64,000 bases of DNA. Origin: Pseudomonas arsenicoxydans (GTDB lineage: Bacteria; Pseudomonadota; Gammaproteobacteria; Pseudomonadales; Pseudomonadaceae). The notes beneath the pieces are model-generated. The model ran no database searches, was not told the origin of the DNA, and saw nothing but the letters and a program-made list of their open reading frames with translations. Every line of letters starts with the position of its first letter. The first letter of the stretch is position 1. The stretch spans positions 634,501 to 698,500 of the forward strand of contig NZ_LT629705.1 in the NCBI RefSeq assembly GCF_900103875.1. Reading direction: 5' to 3'. Shown here piece by piece: positions 46,809 to 54,984 of this stretch. The translations under genes were made by a program, and so were the position numbers.

Positions 46809-46830
46809 AAACCCTTTAGATCAAGGGTTT
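46809..46830 (-). promoter_or_regulatory. Candidate activator site upstream of hutU
   Basis: AAACCCTT-N6-AAGGGTTT is a perfect 8-bp inverted repeat centred about 80 nt upstream of the predicted start. The distance suits an enhancer-binding protein such as CbrB or NtrC. The protein that binds is not identified. Confidence 0.35.
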
Positions 46831-46977
46831 TGACGCAGATGATATTTTTCGGTGGGGATGTGCCGGGTCGGGCGTGGGAGTGTGGCGGCTGTTACTTAAG
46901 CGTGGTTTTGCGCCACGCTGGGGCGTTCGGTAACAAGTTGGTGCGCATTGGGGAACGGATTCACGGCAACGAAAAGC

Positions 46978-47041
46978 ATCGCGGGCAAGCCCGCTCCCAC
47001 AGGTCCAGTGAAGATCCTGTGGGAGCGGGATTGCCCGCGAT
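46978..47041. repeat. REP inverted pair between hutD and hutU
   Basis: A compact REP pair (64 nt) lies 21 nt past the hutD stop codon. One arm has a GCGGGATTGCCCGC variant. It separates the hutC-hutD transcript from the hutU control region. Confidence 0.9.
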
Positions 47042-47061
47042 AGTGTCGCTTGAGTTCTGGA

Positions 47062-47631
47062 TCAGCGTGCAGTCAGTTCAATCACACAGCACGGGCCGCT
47101 AGTGGAGACTTCCAGCAGGCCAGCATTACCGTCAAGTTGCAGGCAATCGTGACGCCCCAGTTTTTCGTCACTGTTACCGGCCTTCACTTCAAGCAGCTCG
47201 GTGACGCTGAACACCAACACCGTCCCCGCCGAACTGAAAAACCGCTGCTCGCCGTCCAGCCATTGCAACCGCGCGTTGTAGCGCTGCGGCGCGTAGATCA
47301 GATTGAAATCGCGAATTGCCCCGCCGAGCAACGTGCAGGAGACCTGGCTCTCACCGCTGAAGGCAAACGGGTCCAGCGGTAACAACGGTCGCGTGTCCTG
47401 GCCATCAACGCGCAAGGTCATGCCCTCGCCTTGCAGCACGGTAATCACTCGCTCGTAACCGGCGAATGTGGAAAACCCGCCCGACTCGCCAATATCGGCA
47501 ATCGACAGGCGCCAGCCGAACCCTTCCAGGCCAGTGCCTGCATCACGGGTGATTTCTTCGGTGCTGCCACCGCCGTTTTTCCACGGCATGCGTGGGTAGT
47601 CTTTTGCGCGTAGAACCTTCGTTACATTCAT
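47062..47631 (-). CDS. hutD: HutD/Ves family protein
   Basis: HutD is a 189-residue cupin-like protein of the HutD/Ves family, conserved in hut clusters. In P. fluorescens it has been proposed to set an upper limit on hut expression, perhaps by binding formylglutamate; the mechanism is unsettled. Family motifs are the N-terminal YPRMPWKNGGGSTEEI and DIGESGGFSTFAGYERVITV followed by a cupin-like LDPFAFSGE. It starts 10 nt after the hutC stop, so hutC-hutD are cotranscribed. Confidence 0.93.
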   Translation of the reverse strand: MNVTKVLRAKDYPRMPWKNGGGSTEEITRDAGTGLEGFGWRLSIADIGESGGFSTFAGYERVITVLQGEGMTLRVDGQDTRPLLPLDPFAFSGESQVSCTLLGGAIRDFNLIYAPQRYNARLQWLDGEQRFFSSAGTVLVFSVTELLEVKAGNSDEKLGRHDCLQLDGNAGLLEVSTSGPCCVIELTAR

Positions 47632-47641
47632 TTATGGCTCT

Positions 47642-48391
47642 CTATTTATGAAACCGACCTTCCAGGCGATGACGGGAACCGGGGTGGATCAAACGGGCGG
47701 CGGTCACTGGCTGACGGCCGGACCAGGTGCGACGGCGAATCAGCAGGCACGGCTCGCCCTTTTCAATCTGCAGCAACTTGCATTCGGACGCCTCGGCCAG
47801 AATCGCCTCGACCACGTGCTCGCCCTCGGTCAGCGGTGCGACCTGGTTCAGGTAGGCGTAGGGCGTTTGCAGGGTGAAATCCTGCTTGAGGTAGTCCGGC
47901 GCCACCAGCGCATTGACGAAACGGTCCTCGATTTGCACCGGGATGTCGTTTTCGAAATGCACGATCAGTGAATGGAACACCTTCTGGCCTTCGCGCATGT
48001 CCAGGGCCAGTGCGCGCTCCGAGCCGGCAGCCTCTTCTTCGAGGGTGATCACCTTGCACGTGTGGCGATGGCCGCGGGAGGCGATTTCGTCGGCGATGTT
48101 GTGCACTTCAAACAGCGCGGACTGGCTTTTCGGCTCGGCGACGAAGGTGCCGACACCCTGCATGCGCACCAACAGACCGTCGGCGGTCATCTCACGCAAA
48201 GCGCGGTTGATGGTCATGCGACTGAAACCCAGCTGGTTTACCAGCTCACTTTCCGACGGAACGCGGTAGTGCGGCGGCCAGTTTCCACTGTCGATTTGCT
48301 GGGTGATCATCTGTTTGACGCGGGCGTACAAGGGCGCCGGACTGTCGCCCATGTTCGCGGCCAACGGTGACACTGGGGGCGGAGTCGGCAC
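47642..48391 (-). CDS. hutC: Histidine utilization repressor HutC
   Basis: HutC is a GntR-family (HutC subfamily) repressor that releases hut promoters when it binds urocanate. In 249 residues the winged helix-turn-helix spans about 18-85 (YRVPSESELVNQLGFSRMTI, then LLVRMQGVGTFVAEPKS). The UTRA ligand-binding domain occupies about 105-245. It diverges from hutF; a TGTATATACA operator lies in the gap and suggests autoregulation. The starting ATG has an alternative 13 codons downstream (MGDSPAPLYAR). Confidence 0.95.
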   Translation of the reverse strand: MPTPPPVSPLAANMGDSPAPLYARVKQMITQQIDSGNWPPHYRVPSESELVNQLGFSRMTINRALREMTADGLLVRMQGVGTFVAEPKSQSALFEVHNIADEIASRGHRHTCKVITLEEEAAGSERALALDMREGQKVFHSLIVHFENDIPVQIEDRFVNALVAPDYLKQDFTLQTPYAYLNQVAPLTEGEHVVEAILAEASECKLLQIEKGEPCLLIRRRTWSGRQPVTAARLIHPGSRHRLEGRFHK

Positions 48392-48456
48392 GGTTAATCC
48401 TTGTTCATTTGGTAGAGGTTGCTAGCTTGCCGGAGTTTACCGAGCAGGCAAACGTC

Positions 48457-48473
48457 TGTATATGTATATACAA
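48457..48473. promoter_or_regulatory. HutC operator in the hutC-hutF divergent promoter
   Basis: The 17-nt segment TGTATATGTATATACAA contains the perfect palindrome TGTATATACA at 48463-48472, related to the hutU operator core. It lies 26 nt upstream of hutF and about 65 nt upstream of hutC. Confidence 0.7.
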
Positions 48474-48498
48474 ATAACACACGATGGGGTGCTGAACC

Positions 48499-49863
48499 AT
48501 GTCCGCCTTCTTTGCCGAACGCGCGCTGCTGCCTAGTGGATGGGCCAACAATGTACGTCTTGAAGTCAGCGCCGACGGCGTTTTGACTCAAATCCAGGCC
48601 GATTCTCATGCAGATGGCGCAGAACGGCTAAGCGGTCCGCTGCTGCCGGGCATGCCCAATCTGCACTCGCACGCGTTCCAGCGAGCGATGGCCGGGCTGG
48701 CCGAAGTGGCGGGCAATCCGAACGACAGTTTCTGGACCTGGCGCGATTTGATGTATCGCCTCGTCGGAAAAATCAGCCCGGACCAACTCGGCGTGATCGC
48801 CCGTCAGCTGTACATCGAAATGCTCAAGGCCGGTTACACCTCGGTTGCGGAATTTCATTACGTGCACCACGACATCAACGGCCAGCCTTACGCAGATCCG
48901 GCCGAACTGGCGCTGCGCATCAGCCAGGCCGCGAGTTCCGCCGGTATCGGTTTGACCCTTCTGCCCGTGCTTTACAGCCACTCCGGTTTCGGCGGCCAGG
49001 CCCCGAACGATGGCCAGCGGCGCTTTATCAACAGCACCGAAAACTACCTCAAGCTGCAGACGCGTTTGCAACCGATCCTGGCGCAGCAACCGGCGCAATC
49101 GCTGGGTCTGTGTTTCCACTCGTTGCGCGCGGTCACACCGCAGCAGATCAGCGAAGTGCTGGCTGCCAGCGACAAGCAATGCCCGGTGCACATTCACATC
49201 GCCGAACAGCAGAAGGAAGTCGATGACTGCCTGAGCTGGAGCGGTCGCCGTCCGTTGCAATGGCTGTACGAAAACACCAAAGTCGATCAGCGCTGGTGCC
49301 TGGTCCACGCAACTCATGCCAACCCGGAAGAAGTCACGCTGATGGCCAAGAGTCGCGCCATCGCCGGCCTGTGCCTGACCACCGAAGCCAACCTTGGCGA
49401 CGGGATTTTCCCGGCGGTGGACTTCCTCGCTCAGGGCGGGCGCATGGGCATTGGTTCCGACAGCCATGTGTCATTGAGCGTGGTCGAAGAATTGCGCTGG
49501 CTGGAATATGGCCAGCGTCTGCGCGATCAGCGGCGCAACCGCTTGTATGGCGCTGACCAGCCGATGGTCGGCCGCACACTGTTTGACGCGGCGCTGGATG
49601 GCGGCGCTCAGGCACTGGGGCAACCGATTGGCGCGCTGCAAGTGGGCAAGCGTGCGGATTGGCTGGTGCTGGATGGCAACGATCCGTACCTGGCAACCGC
49701 CAGTGGCGACGGGATTCTCAATCGTTGGTTGTTTGCCGGCGGCGATCGTCAGGTTCGCGACGTGCTGGTCAATGGTCAGTGGGTTGTGCGGGATGGGCGT
49801 CATGCCGGGGAAGAGGAAAGCAATCGCGCCTTCACCCAAGTCCTGCGCGAACTGTTGGGCTGA
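48499..49863 (+). CDS. hutF: Formimidoylglutamate deiminase
   Basis: HutF deiminates N-formimino-L-glutamate to N-formyl-L-glutamate and ammonia; HutG then finishes the route. The 454-residue amidohydrolase shows zinc ligands in PNLHSHAFQRAM, the His of HIHIAEQQKEV, LVHATHANPEE and the Asp of GIGSDSHVSLS. The presence of hutF plus hutG places this organism in the five-step pathway. It is transcribed away from hutC under the shared operator, and a perfect palindrome follows its stop. Confidence 0.96.
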   Translation: MSAFFAERALLPSGWANNVRLEVSADGVLTQIQADSHADGAERLSGPLLPGMPNLHSHAFQRAMAGLAEVAGNPNDSFWTWRDLMYRLVGKISPDQLGVIARQLYIEMLKAGYTSVAEFHYVHHDINGQPYADPAELALRISQAASSAGIGLTLLPVLYSHSGFGGQAPNDGQRRFINSTENYLKLQTRLQPILAQQPAQSLGLCFHSLRAVTPQQISEVLAASDKQCPVHIHIAEQQKEVDDCLSWSGRRPLQWLYENTKVDQRWCLVHATHANPEEVTLMAKSRAIAGLCLTTEANLGDGIFPAVDFLAQGGRMGIGSDSHVSLSVVEELRWLEYGQRLRDQRRNRLYGADQPMVGRTLFDAALDGGAQALGQPIGALQVGKRADWLVLDGNDPYLATASGDGILNRWLFAGGDRQVRDVLVNGQWVVRDGRHAGEEESNRAFTQVLRELLG

Positions 49864-49871
49864 TTCTAAAC

Positions 49872-49904
49872 TGATCGTTCCCACGCTCCGCGTGGGAACG
49901 ATCA
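49872..49904. terminator. Perfect palindrome between hutF and the lipocalin gene
   Basis: TGATCGTTCCCACG and CGTGGGAACGATCA are exact 14-nt arms around a 5-nt loop. It is the minimal, solo form of the GTTCCCACGC repeat family. It sits between convergent genes and probably serves as bidirectional terminator. Confidence 0.8.
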
Positions 49905-49914
49905 TGCAGTGTCG

Positions 49915-50484
49915 TCAGTTAGAGGTCTTGGCCATCTGCTTGTCCGATGCGCGCCAGATCAATCGCGTCGTGTCGTAACCCTGCTGACGCGCCTTGCTCA
50001 GCAGCTCTTCACGCACTACACCATCAACCGTCTGCGTGCGGGACAACAGCCACAGATACTTACGGCTTGGGTCTCCGACGATGGCAGTCTTGTAATCGTC
50101 GCTGACGTACAACACCCAGTATTCCCCCTTCGCCACGCCGGGCAGCAATCGCGAGAACCAGGTATCGAACTCGACCCACAACTTGTCGGTCTTGCCCGGC
50201 ACCTGTGGATAAGCCGTGCCCTTGGCCTCTTCCCACTGCCAGTCCGCCGTCAGGCAGCGATTCAACACCTGGATGTTGCCATCAGGCTTGAGCGTGTAGT
50301 GGGCTTCGGATTGCGCGCAATTGCGCTGAAAATACATCGGCAGGCGGGCCAACTCGTACCAGGTGCCCTGGTATTTCTTGAGATTGACGCTGTTGGCGGT
50401 CTTCGGCGCCAAAGGGTTTTCGCCAGAAGTGGCGCAGCCGGCCAATACCAGGCCGGCAAAAAGCAGGATCAATAAACGCTTCAT
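49915..50484 (-). CDS. blc: Outer-membrane lipoprotein lipocalin (Blc type)
   Basis: This is a bacterial lipocalin of 189 residues. The lipobox LAGC at about residue 16 shows it is lipidated. The first lipocalin signature appears as YQGTWYELARLPMYFQR, with later SCR motifs in YWVLYVSDDYKTAIVGDPS and YLWLLSRTQTV. Blc proteins bind fatty acids or lysophospholipids at the outer membrane and are linked to envelope stress. A small lipoprotein gene is encoded 31 nt upstream on the same strand. Confidence 0.93.
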   Translation of the reverse strand: MKRLLILLFAGLVLAGCATSGENPLAPKTANSVNLKKYQGTWYELARLPMYFQRNCAQSEAHYTLKPDGNIQVLNRCLTADWQWEEAKGTAYPQVPGKTDKLWVEFDTWFSRLLPGVAKGEYWVLYVSDDYKTAIVGDPSRKYLWLLSRTQTVDGVVREELLSKARQQGYDTTRLIWRASDKQMAKTSN

Positions 50485-50515
50485 TATTTTTCTCCCGTGG
50501 GCGTATTGCCCCGGT

Positions 50516-50770
50516 TTACTTCAGGCCTTGGCCAGAAAACATCAGCACTTTGTCACCGGCGTACTGCACGCTGATAAAGCTGTTCTTGTCACCCCAGGTG
50601 CAACTGGACATGCCGAGCGCGCCCGAGCAATCAGTGGCTTTACCCAGCAAGGCTTCAACTTCTGCCTTGGGCATGCCGGCCGACAGCTTCGAGTAGTTTT
50701 CCTGATTGATCTTGCTGCAAGCTGCCAACAGCACGCAGAACGAGAGCAAGGCGATAGATCGCAGCGACAT
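50516..50770 (-). CDS. Small lipoprotein (DUF3862-like)
   Basis: This 84-residue lipoprotein begins MSLRSIALLSFCVLLAACSK with lipobox LAAC at residues 15-18. The mature part has the BLIP/SmpA-like helix NYSKLSAGMPKAEVEALLG and a two-cysteine beta sheet (DCSGALGMSSCTWGDK), resembling DUF3862 proteins. Function is unknown. The ATG at 50770 is chosen because it creates the signal peptide; a longer frame adds 27 residues of non-signal sequence. It precedes blc by 31 nt, probably in one operon. Confidence 0.82.
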   Translation of the reverse strand: MSLRSIALLSFCVLLAACSKINQENYSKLSAGMPKAEVEALLGKATDCSGALGMSSCTWGDKNSFISVQYAGDKVLMFSGQGLK

Positions 50771-51056
50771 GGTGAAACTCCTGGTACGTAGGGGATTGGC
50801 ACGGCTGCCAAGCAGAAGCTTAGAAGAGAAAACCCCCATCTGGTTCCCCAATCGCCCGGCTATTTAACGGGCCACTCGTCTGCCTGTTTTTCCGAAAATT
50901 CAGCCACTTTCCCGGGCTATTGAGTATTTCGTCGGCTTTCACAAAAAGACGCCTAATCTTTGGCGCTGGCCAGTCGACACAGAAGCAGCGCCAAGCCCCC
51001 TAGTGTGGCAAATTGACGCCCCCTCGCTGACCAGTCCCTCCGCGGTAGTGCACTCA

Positions 51057-52949
51057 ATGACCAGAAACATGAAATTCAGCCACAAGATCCTGCTGGCAGC
51101 CGCCCTCGTGGTCGCCGTTGCGTTCGCCTGCTTCATCTTGTTCAACGACTACCGCCAGCGCCAGACCCTGCGCAGCAGCACCGAATCTTCGATGCAGGAA
51201 CTCGGCAGCCTGACCACCAGCAACATCAAGACCTGGCTCGAAAGCCGTATTCAGTTACTGCAATCGCTGTCCCAGCAGATCGCCGTGGACGGTAGTGCCC
51301 AAGCCAATCTCAAACGCGCCATCGACTTGCCGGCCTACACCAGCAACTTCCAGCTCAGCTATTTCGGTGGCACTGACGGTGTGATGTTCTCGGTCCCGAC
51401 CGGCAATCGCGCCGCGGATTACGATCCCCGCGCCCGCGGCTGGTACAAGGCCGCCAACAGCGCGCAACAGACCATCGTCACCGAGCCCTACATCGCCGCG
51501 TCCTCCGGCAAACTGGTGATCACCGTGGCCACTCCGGTGCAGCATCAGGGTCAGATGATCGGTGTTGCCGGTGCGGATATCGACCTGTCCAGCGTCAGCG
51601 CGATCATCAACTCGCTGAACTTCGGCGGTCACGGTCATGCGTTTATCGTCAGCGCCGACGGCAAGATCCTGATCCACCCGGACAGCAAACTGGTGCTCAA
51701 AACCCTCGCCGAGGCCTACCCGAACGGCGCGCCGAACGTCAGCCCGGGCATGAAAGAAGTCGAACTCGACGGCAAGACTCAATTCATCTCCTTCACCCAC
51801 GTCAACGGTGTACCGTCAGCGGACTGGTACGTGGCACTGGTGCTGGATCAAGACACTGCATTCTCGATGCTCAGCGAGTTCCGCACCTCAGCGATCATCG
51901 CCATGGTCATTGCCGTGGTCATCATCATCGCGCTGCTGGGCATGCTGATCAGTTTCCTGATGCAGCCGCTGCTGACCATGGGTCGCGCCATGCATGACAT
52001 CGCCGAGGGTGAAGGCGACCTGACCAAGCGCCTGACCATCCATGGCCACGATGAATTCGGTGCGCTGGGTATGTCGTTCAACCGCTTTGTGGAGCGTATT
52101 CACACCTCGATCCGCGAAGTCGCCTCGGCCACCGGTCAGGTTAACGAAGTCGCGCTGCGCGTGGTGGCTGCGTCGAACTCGTCGATGTTCAACTCCGATC
52201 AACAAGCTTCGCGCACCAGCAGCGTGGCAGCCGCCATCAACGAGCTGGGCGCCGCGGCTCAGGAAATCGCCCAGAACGCCGCCCTCGCCTCCCAGCATTC
52301 GAGCGACGCCCGCGAATTGGCCGAAGATGGCCAGCAAGTGGTGGATAAGACTATCGCGGCGATGCAGCAGCTCTCGGCGAAGATCAGCGATTCGTGCGGC
52401 AACATCGAAACGCTCAACAGCAACACCGTGAACATCGGGCAGATTCTGGAAGTGATCACCAGCATCTCGCAGCAGACCAACCTGCTGGCATTGAACGCCG
52501 CTATCGAAGCGGCCCGCGCCGGTGAAGCCGGCCGTGGTTTTGCCGTGGTGGCGGATGAAGTGCGCAACCTCGCCCACCGCACTCAGGATTCGGCGCAGCA
52601 AGTGCAGAAGATGATCGAGGAACTGCAAGTCGGCGCCCGCGAGGCGGTCAGCACCATGACCGACAGCCAGCGTCAGAGTGAAAGCAGCGTTGGCATTGCC
52701 AATCAGGCGGGCGAGCGCCTGAGCAGCGTGACTCAGCGCATTGGCGAGATCGACGGAATGAACCAGTCGGTGGCCACCGCAACCGAAGAGCAGACGGCTG
52801 TAGTGGAGTCGATCAACGTCGACATCACCGAGATCAACACGCTGAACCAGGAAGGCGTGGAGAACCTGCAGGCGACCTTGCGGGCTTGCTCGGATCTTGA
52901 GCAGCAGGCGTCGCGTCTTAAGCAGTTGGTCGGTAGTTTCCGGATCTGA
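51057..52949 (+). CDS. Amino-acid chemoreceptor (dCACHE methyl-accepting protein, PctA-like)
   Basis: This 630-residue transmembrane chemoreceptor has TM1 at about residues 10-30, a double-CACHE periplasmic domain to about 275, TM2 near 280-305, HAMP, and the conserved signalling tip [20 protein letters not shown]. The distal CACHE module carries the complete amino-acid signature: Tyr122, Arg127, Trp129 and Tyr130 in YDPRARGWY, Tyr145 in TEPYI, and Asp174 in GVAGADI. The spacings equal those of P. aeruginosa PctA. It therefore almost certainly senses free L-amino acids. The start could be the next Met, 4 residues on. No sigma-28 motif was found upstream. Confidence 0.94.
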   Translation: MTRNMKFSHKILLAAALVVAVAFACFILFNDYRQRQTLRSSTESSMQELGSLTTSNIKTWLESRIQLLQSLSQQIAVDGSAQANLKRAIDLPAYTSNFQLSYFGGTDGVMFSVPTGNRAADYDPRARGWYKAANSAQQTIVTEPYIAASSGKLVITVATPVQHQGQMIGVAGADIDLSSVSAIINSLNFGGHGHAFIVSADGKILIHPDSKLVLKTLAEAYPNGAPNVSPGMKEVELDGKTQFISFTHVNGVPSADWYVALVLDQDTAFSMLSEFRTSAIIAMVIAVVIIIALLGMLISFLMQPLLTMGRAMHDIAEGEGDLTKRLTIHGHDEFGALGMSFNRFVERIHTSIREVASATGQVNEVALRVVAASNSSMFNSDQQASRTSSVAAAINELGAAAQEIAQNAALASQHSSDARELAEDGQQVVDKTIAAMQQLSAKISDSCGNIETLNSNTVNIGQILEVITSISQQTNLLALNAAIEAARAGEAGRGFAVVADEVRNLAHRTQDSAQQVQKMIEELQVGAREAVSTMTDSQRQSESSVGIANQAGERLSSVTQRIGEIDGMNQSVATATEEQTAVVESINVDITEINTLNQEGVENLQATLRACSDLEQQASRLKQLVGSFRI

Positions 52950-52961
52950 CAGCCAGTCACT

Positions 52962-53073
52962 GATCGTTCCCATGCTCTGCGTGGGAATGCCTCAATGGAC
53001 GCTCCGCGTTCGGCTCTGGAAGGGACGCGGAGCGTCCCGGGTTGCATTCCCACGCAGAGCGTGGGAACGATCG
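52962..53073. repeat. GTTCCCACGC-family compound inverted repeat
   Basis: Outer arms GATCGTTCCCA/TGGGAACGATC and inner arms GGACGCTCCGCG/CGCGGAGCGTCC lie between the convergent chemoreceptor and DUF924 genes. It is nearly identical in layout to the copies at 5541 and 34959. Confidence 0.85.
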
Positions 53074-53074
53074 A

Positions 53075-53677
53075 TTAGAACCTTGACCCAGGCCCTGAAA
53101 GAAACTCGATTTCCTCTGCCGTAGACTCCCTTCCCAACACCGCATTCCTGTGCGGAAATCGCCCGAACCGAGCAATCACCTGCTGATGCTTCTCGGCATA
53201 GCTCAGGTAATCGGTAAACAGCGCCTGATCGGCCTCCGGCTGCTGCGCAACCAGGTCGATGTAGCGCGAGATAGCCTCGTTCTGCACCGCCAGATTCTCG
53301 CAATGCTCAAACACCAGGTAGATAAACACCCGCTGAATCGGCCGCAACTGGCGATCGAAATCCGCAGCAATGCCTTGCGCCACCAGCTTTTGGGCCCGTA
53401 GATCACCAGAGAACGATTTGGGAGTGTCGCGATAGATCATGCGCGGAAGTTGATCGAGCAGCAGCACCAGGGCCAGCCAACCTTCGGGGCGTTGCGCCCA
53501 GTCAGTCAAACCGCCGGCCAGTGCCTGCTCGACCCAGTCCCCGAAACGCTCGCGCGCTTCGAGGTCCTGGCTATCGCGCTTGCCGAACCATAACCTGCCC
53601 TTCTGCGCCGCTATCTCGCTGGGGGATTCGAAGTTTCCGAACCACCAGTCGAGCAACGGCTGCCAGGGCACGGTCAT
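53075..53677 (-). CDS. DUF924 family protein
   Basis: This is a 200-residue cytoplasmic, all-helical protein of the DUF924 family (TPR-like fold). Signatures are LDWWFG at the N-terminus, LALVLLLDQLPRMIYRDTP, FIYLVFEHCENLAVQNEAIS and the C-terminal RFGRFPHRNAVLGRESTAEE. No enzymatic role is established. It starts 3 nt after the fbp stop codon and so is translated from the same mRNA as fructose-bisphosphatase. A compound repeat follows. Confidence 0.88.
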   Translation of the reverse strand: MTVPWQPLLDWWFGNFESPSEIAAQKGRLWFGKRDSQDLEARERFGDWVEQALAGGLTDWAQRPEGWLALVLLLDQLPRMIYRDTPKSFSGDLRAQKLVAQGIAADFDRQLRPIQRVFIYLVFEHCENLAVQNEAISRYIDLVAQQPEADQALFTDYLSYAEKHQQVIARFGRFPHRNAVLGRESTAEEIEFLSGPGSRF

Positions 53678-53680
53678 GGC

Positions 53681-54691
53681 TTATTCCTTGTGGTAAGCCG
53701 TGACGCGTGCGACTTCTTCTTTCGAACCGAGGAACACCGCGACACGCTGGTGCAAGCCGTCAGGCTTGATGTCGAGGATGCGCTGATGGCCGTCGGTGGA
53801 CGCGCCGCCCGCCTGCTCAACCAGGAACGACATCGGGTTGGCTTCGTACATCAACCGCAGTTTGCCCGGCTTCGATGGCTCACGGCTGTCGCGTGGGTAC
53901 ATGAACAGACCGCCACGGGTCAGGATACGGTGCACGTCGGCGACCATCGCGGCGACCCAGCGCATGTTGTAGTTCTTTTTCAGTGGACCTTCATCGCCAG
54001 CCAGCAATTCGCTGACGTAGCGCTGTACTGGAGCTTCCCAGTGACGCTGGTTGGACGAGTTGATCGCGAATTCCTGGGTGGATTCCGGGATCGTGATGTC
54101 TTCATGGGTCAGCACGAAGCTGCCCATTTCACGGTCGAGGGTGAAGCCTTTCACGCCATTGCCCAGGGTCAGCACCAGCATGGTCTGTGGACCGTAAATC
54201 GCATAACCGGCGGCAACCTGCTGAGTGCCTGGCTGCAGGAAGGCCTTTTCGTTCAAAGGCTCGTTCTGGGTCAGGTATTCATTCGGGCAACGCAGTACCG
54301 AGAAGATTGTTCCGACCGGCGCGTTGATGTCGATGTTCGACGAACCGTCCAGTGGGTCGAATACCAGCAGGTAGGCGCCTTTCGGGTATTTGCCCGGAAT
54401 CTGGTAGGCATTGTCCATTTCTTCGGACGCCATGCCGGCCAGGTGACCGCCCCATTCGTTGGCTTCGAGCAGGATGTCGTTGGACATCACATCAAGCTTC
54501 TTCTGCACTTCGCCTTGGACGTTTTCAGTGCCCATGCTGCCCAGAACACCGCCCAGGGCGCCTTTGGACACGGCGTGGCTGATTTCCTTGCAAGCACGCG
54601 CCACCACTTCGATCAGGAAACGCAGATCGGCAGGGGTGTTGTTGCTACGGGTCTGCTCAATCAAATAGCGACTCAGGGTAACGCGGGACAT
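53681..54691 (-). CDS. fbp: Fructose-1,6-bisphosphatase class 1
   Basis: Fbp hydrolyses fructose 1,6-bisphosphate to fructose 6-phosphate, the committed gluconeogenic step; it is needed here because catabolism of amino acids and organic acids supplies carbon. The 336 residues contain the metal site [14 protein letters not shown] and the substrate region [19 protein letters not shown]. The N-terminus [18 protein letters not shown] matches the proteobacterial class 1 enzyme. A DUF924 gene follows in the operon. A REP pair lies about 190 nt upstream. Confidence 0.97.
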   Translation of the reverse strand: MSRVTLSRYLIEQTRSNNTPADLRFLIEVVARACKEISHAVSKGALGGVLGSMGTENVQGEVQKKLDVMSNDILLEANEWGGHLAGMASEEMDNAYQIPGKYPKGAYLLVFDPLDGSSNIDINAPVGTIFSVLRCPNEYLTQNEPLNEKAFLQPGTQQVAAGYAIYGPQTMLVLTLGNGVKGFTLDREMGSFVLTHEDITIPESTQEFAINSSNQRHWEAPVQRYVSELLAGDEGPLKKNYNMRWVAAMVADVHRILTRGGLFMYPRDSREPSKPGKLRLMYEANPMSFLVEQAGGASTDGHQRILDIKPDGLHQRVAVFLGSKEEVARVTAYHKE

Positions 54692-54880
54692 GGAAGGCTC
54701 CGGTGGAATTGGGGGCTAAAAACCCGCGCAGTTTAACGCGAGTCGAGGCGCATTTCCTCCTATCAGACGTGATCCGCCCAATAGAGTTCATGCGCCCGGT
54801 TGAGCGTAGTTCGAAACGGGGGAGATGTGATTGGACGAATTGTGGCAATTCCGCGTTTTTCTTTGGCTGACAGTCAGTCT

Positions 54881-54961
54881 TCGCGGGCAAGCCCGCTCCC
54901 ACATTTGATCGCGTATTGCTGATACAACGCGATCACCTGTGGGAGCGGGCTTGCCCGCGAT
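54881..54961. repeat. REP inverted pair, DUF3999-fbp gap
   Basis: Inverted REP units lie 23 nt downstream of the DUF3999 stop codon. The remaining 170 nt up to fbp contain its promoter region, without a clear consensus. Confidence 0.9.
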
Positions 54962-54984
54962 CTGGTGCGTAGCACCAGCAATCC

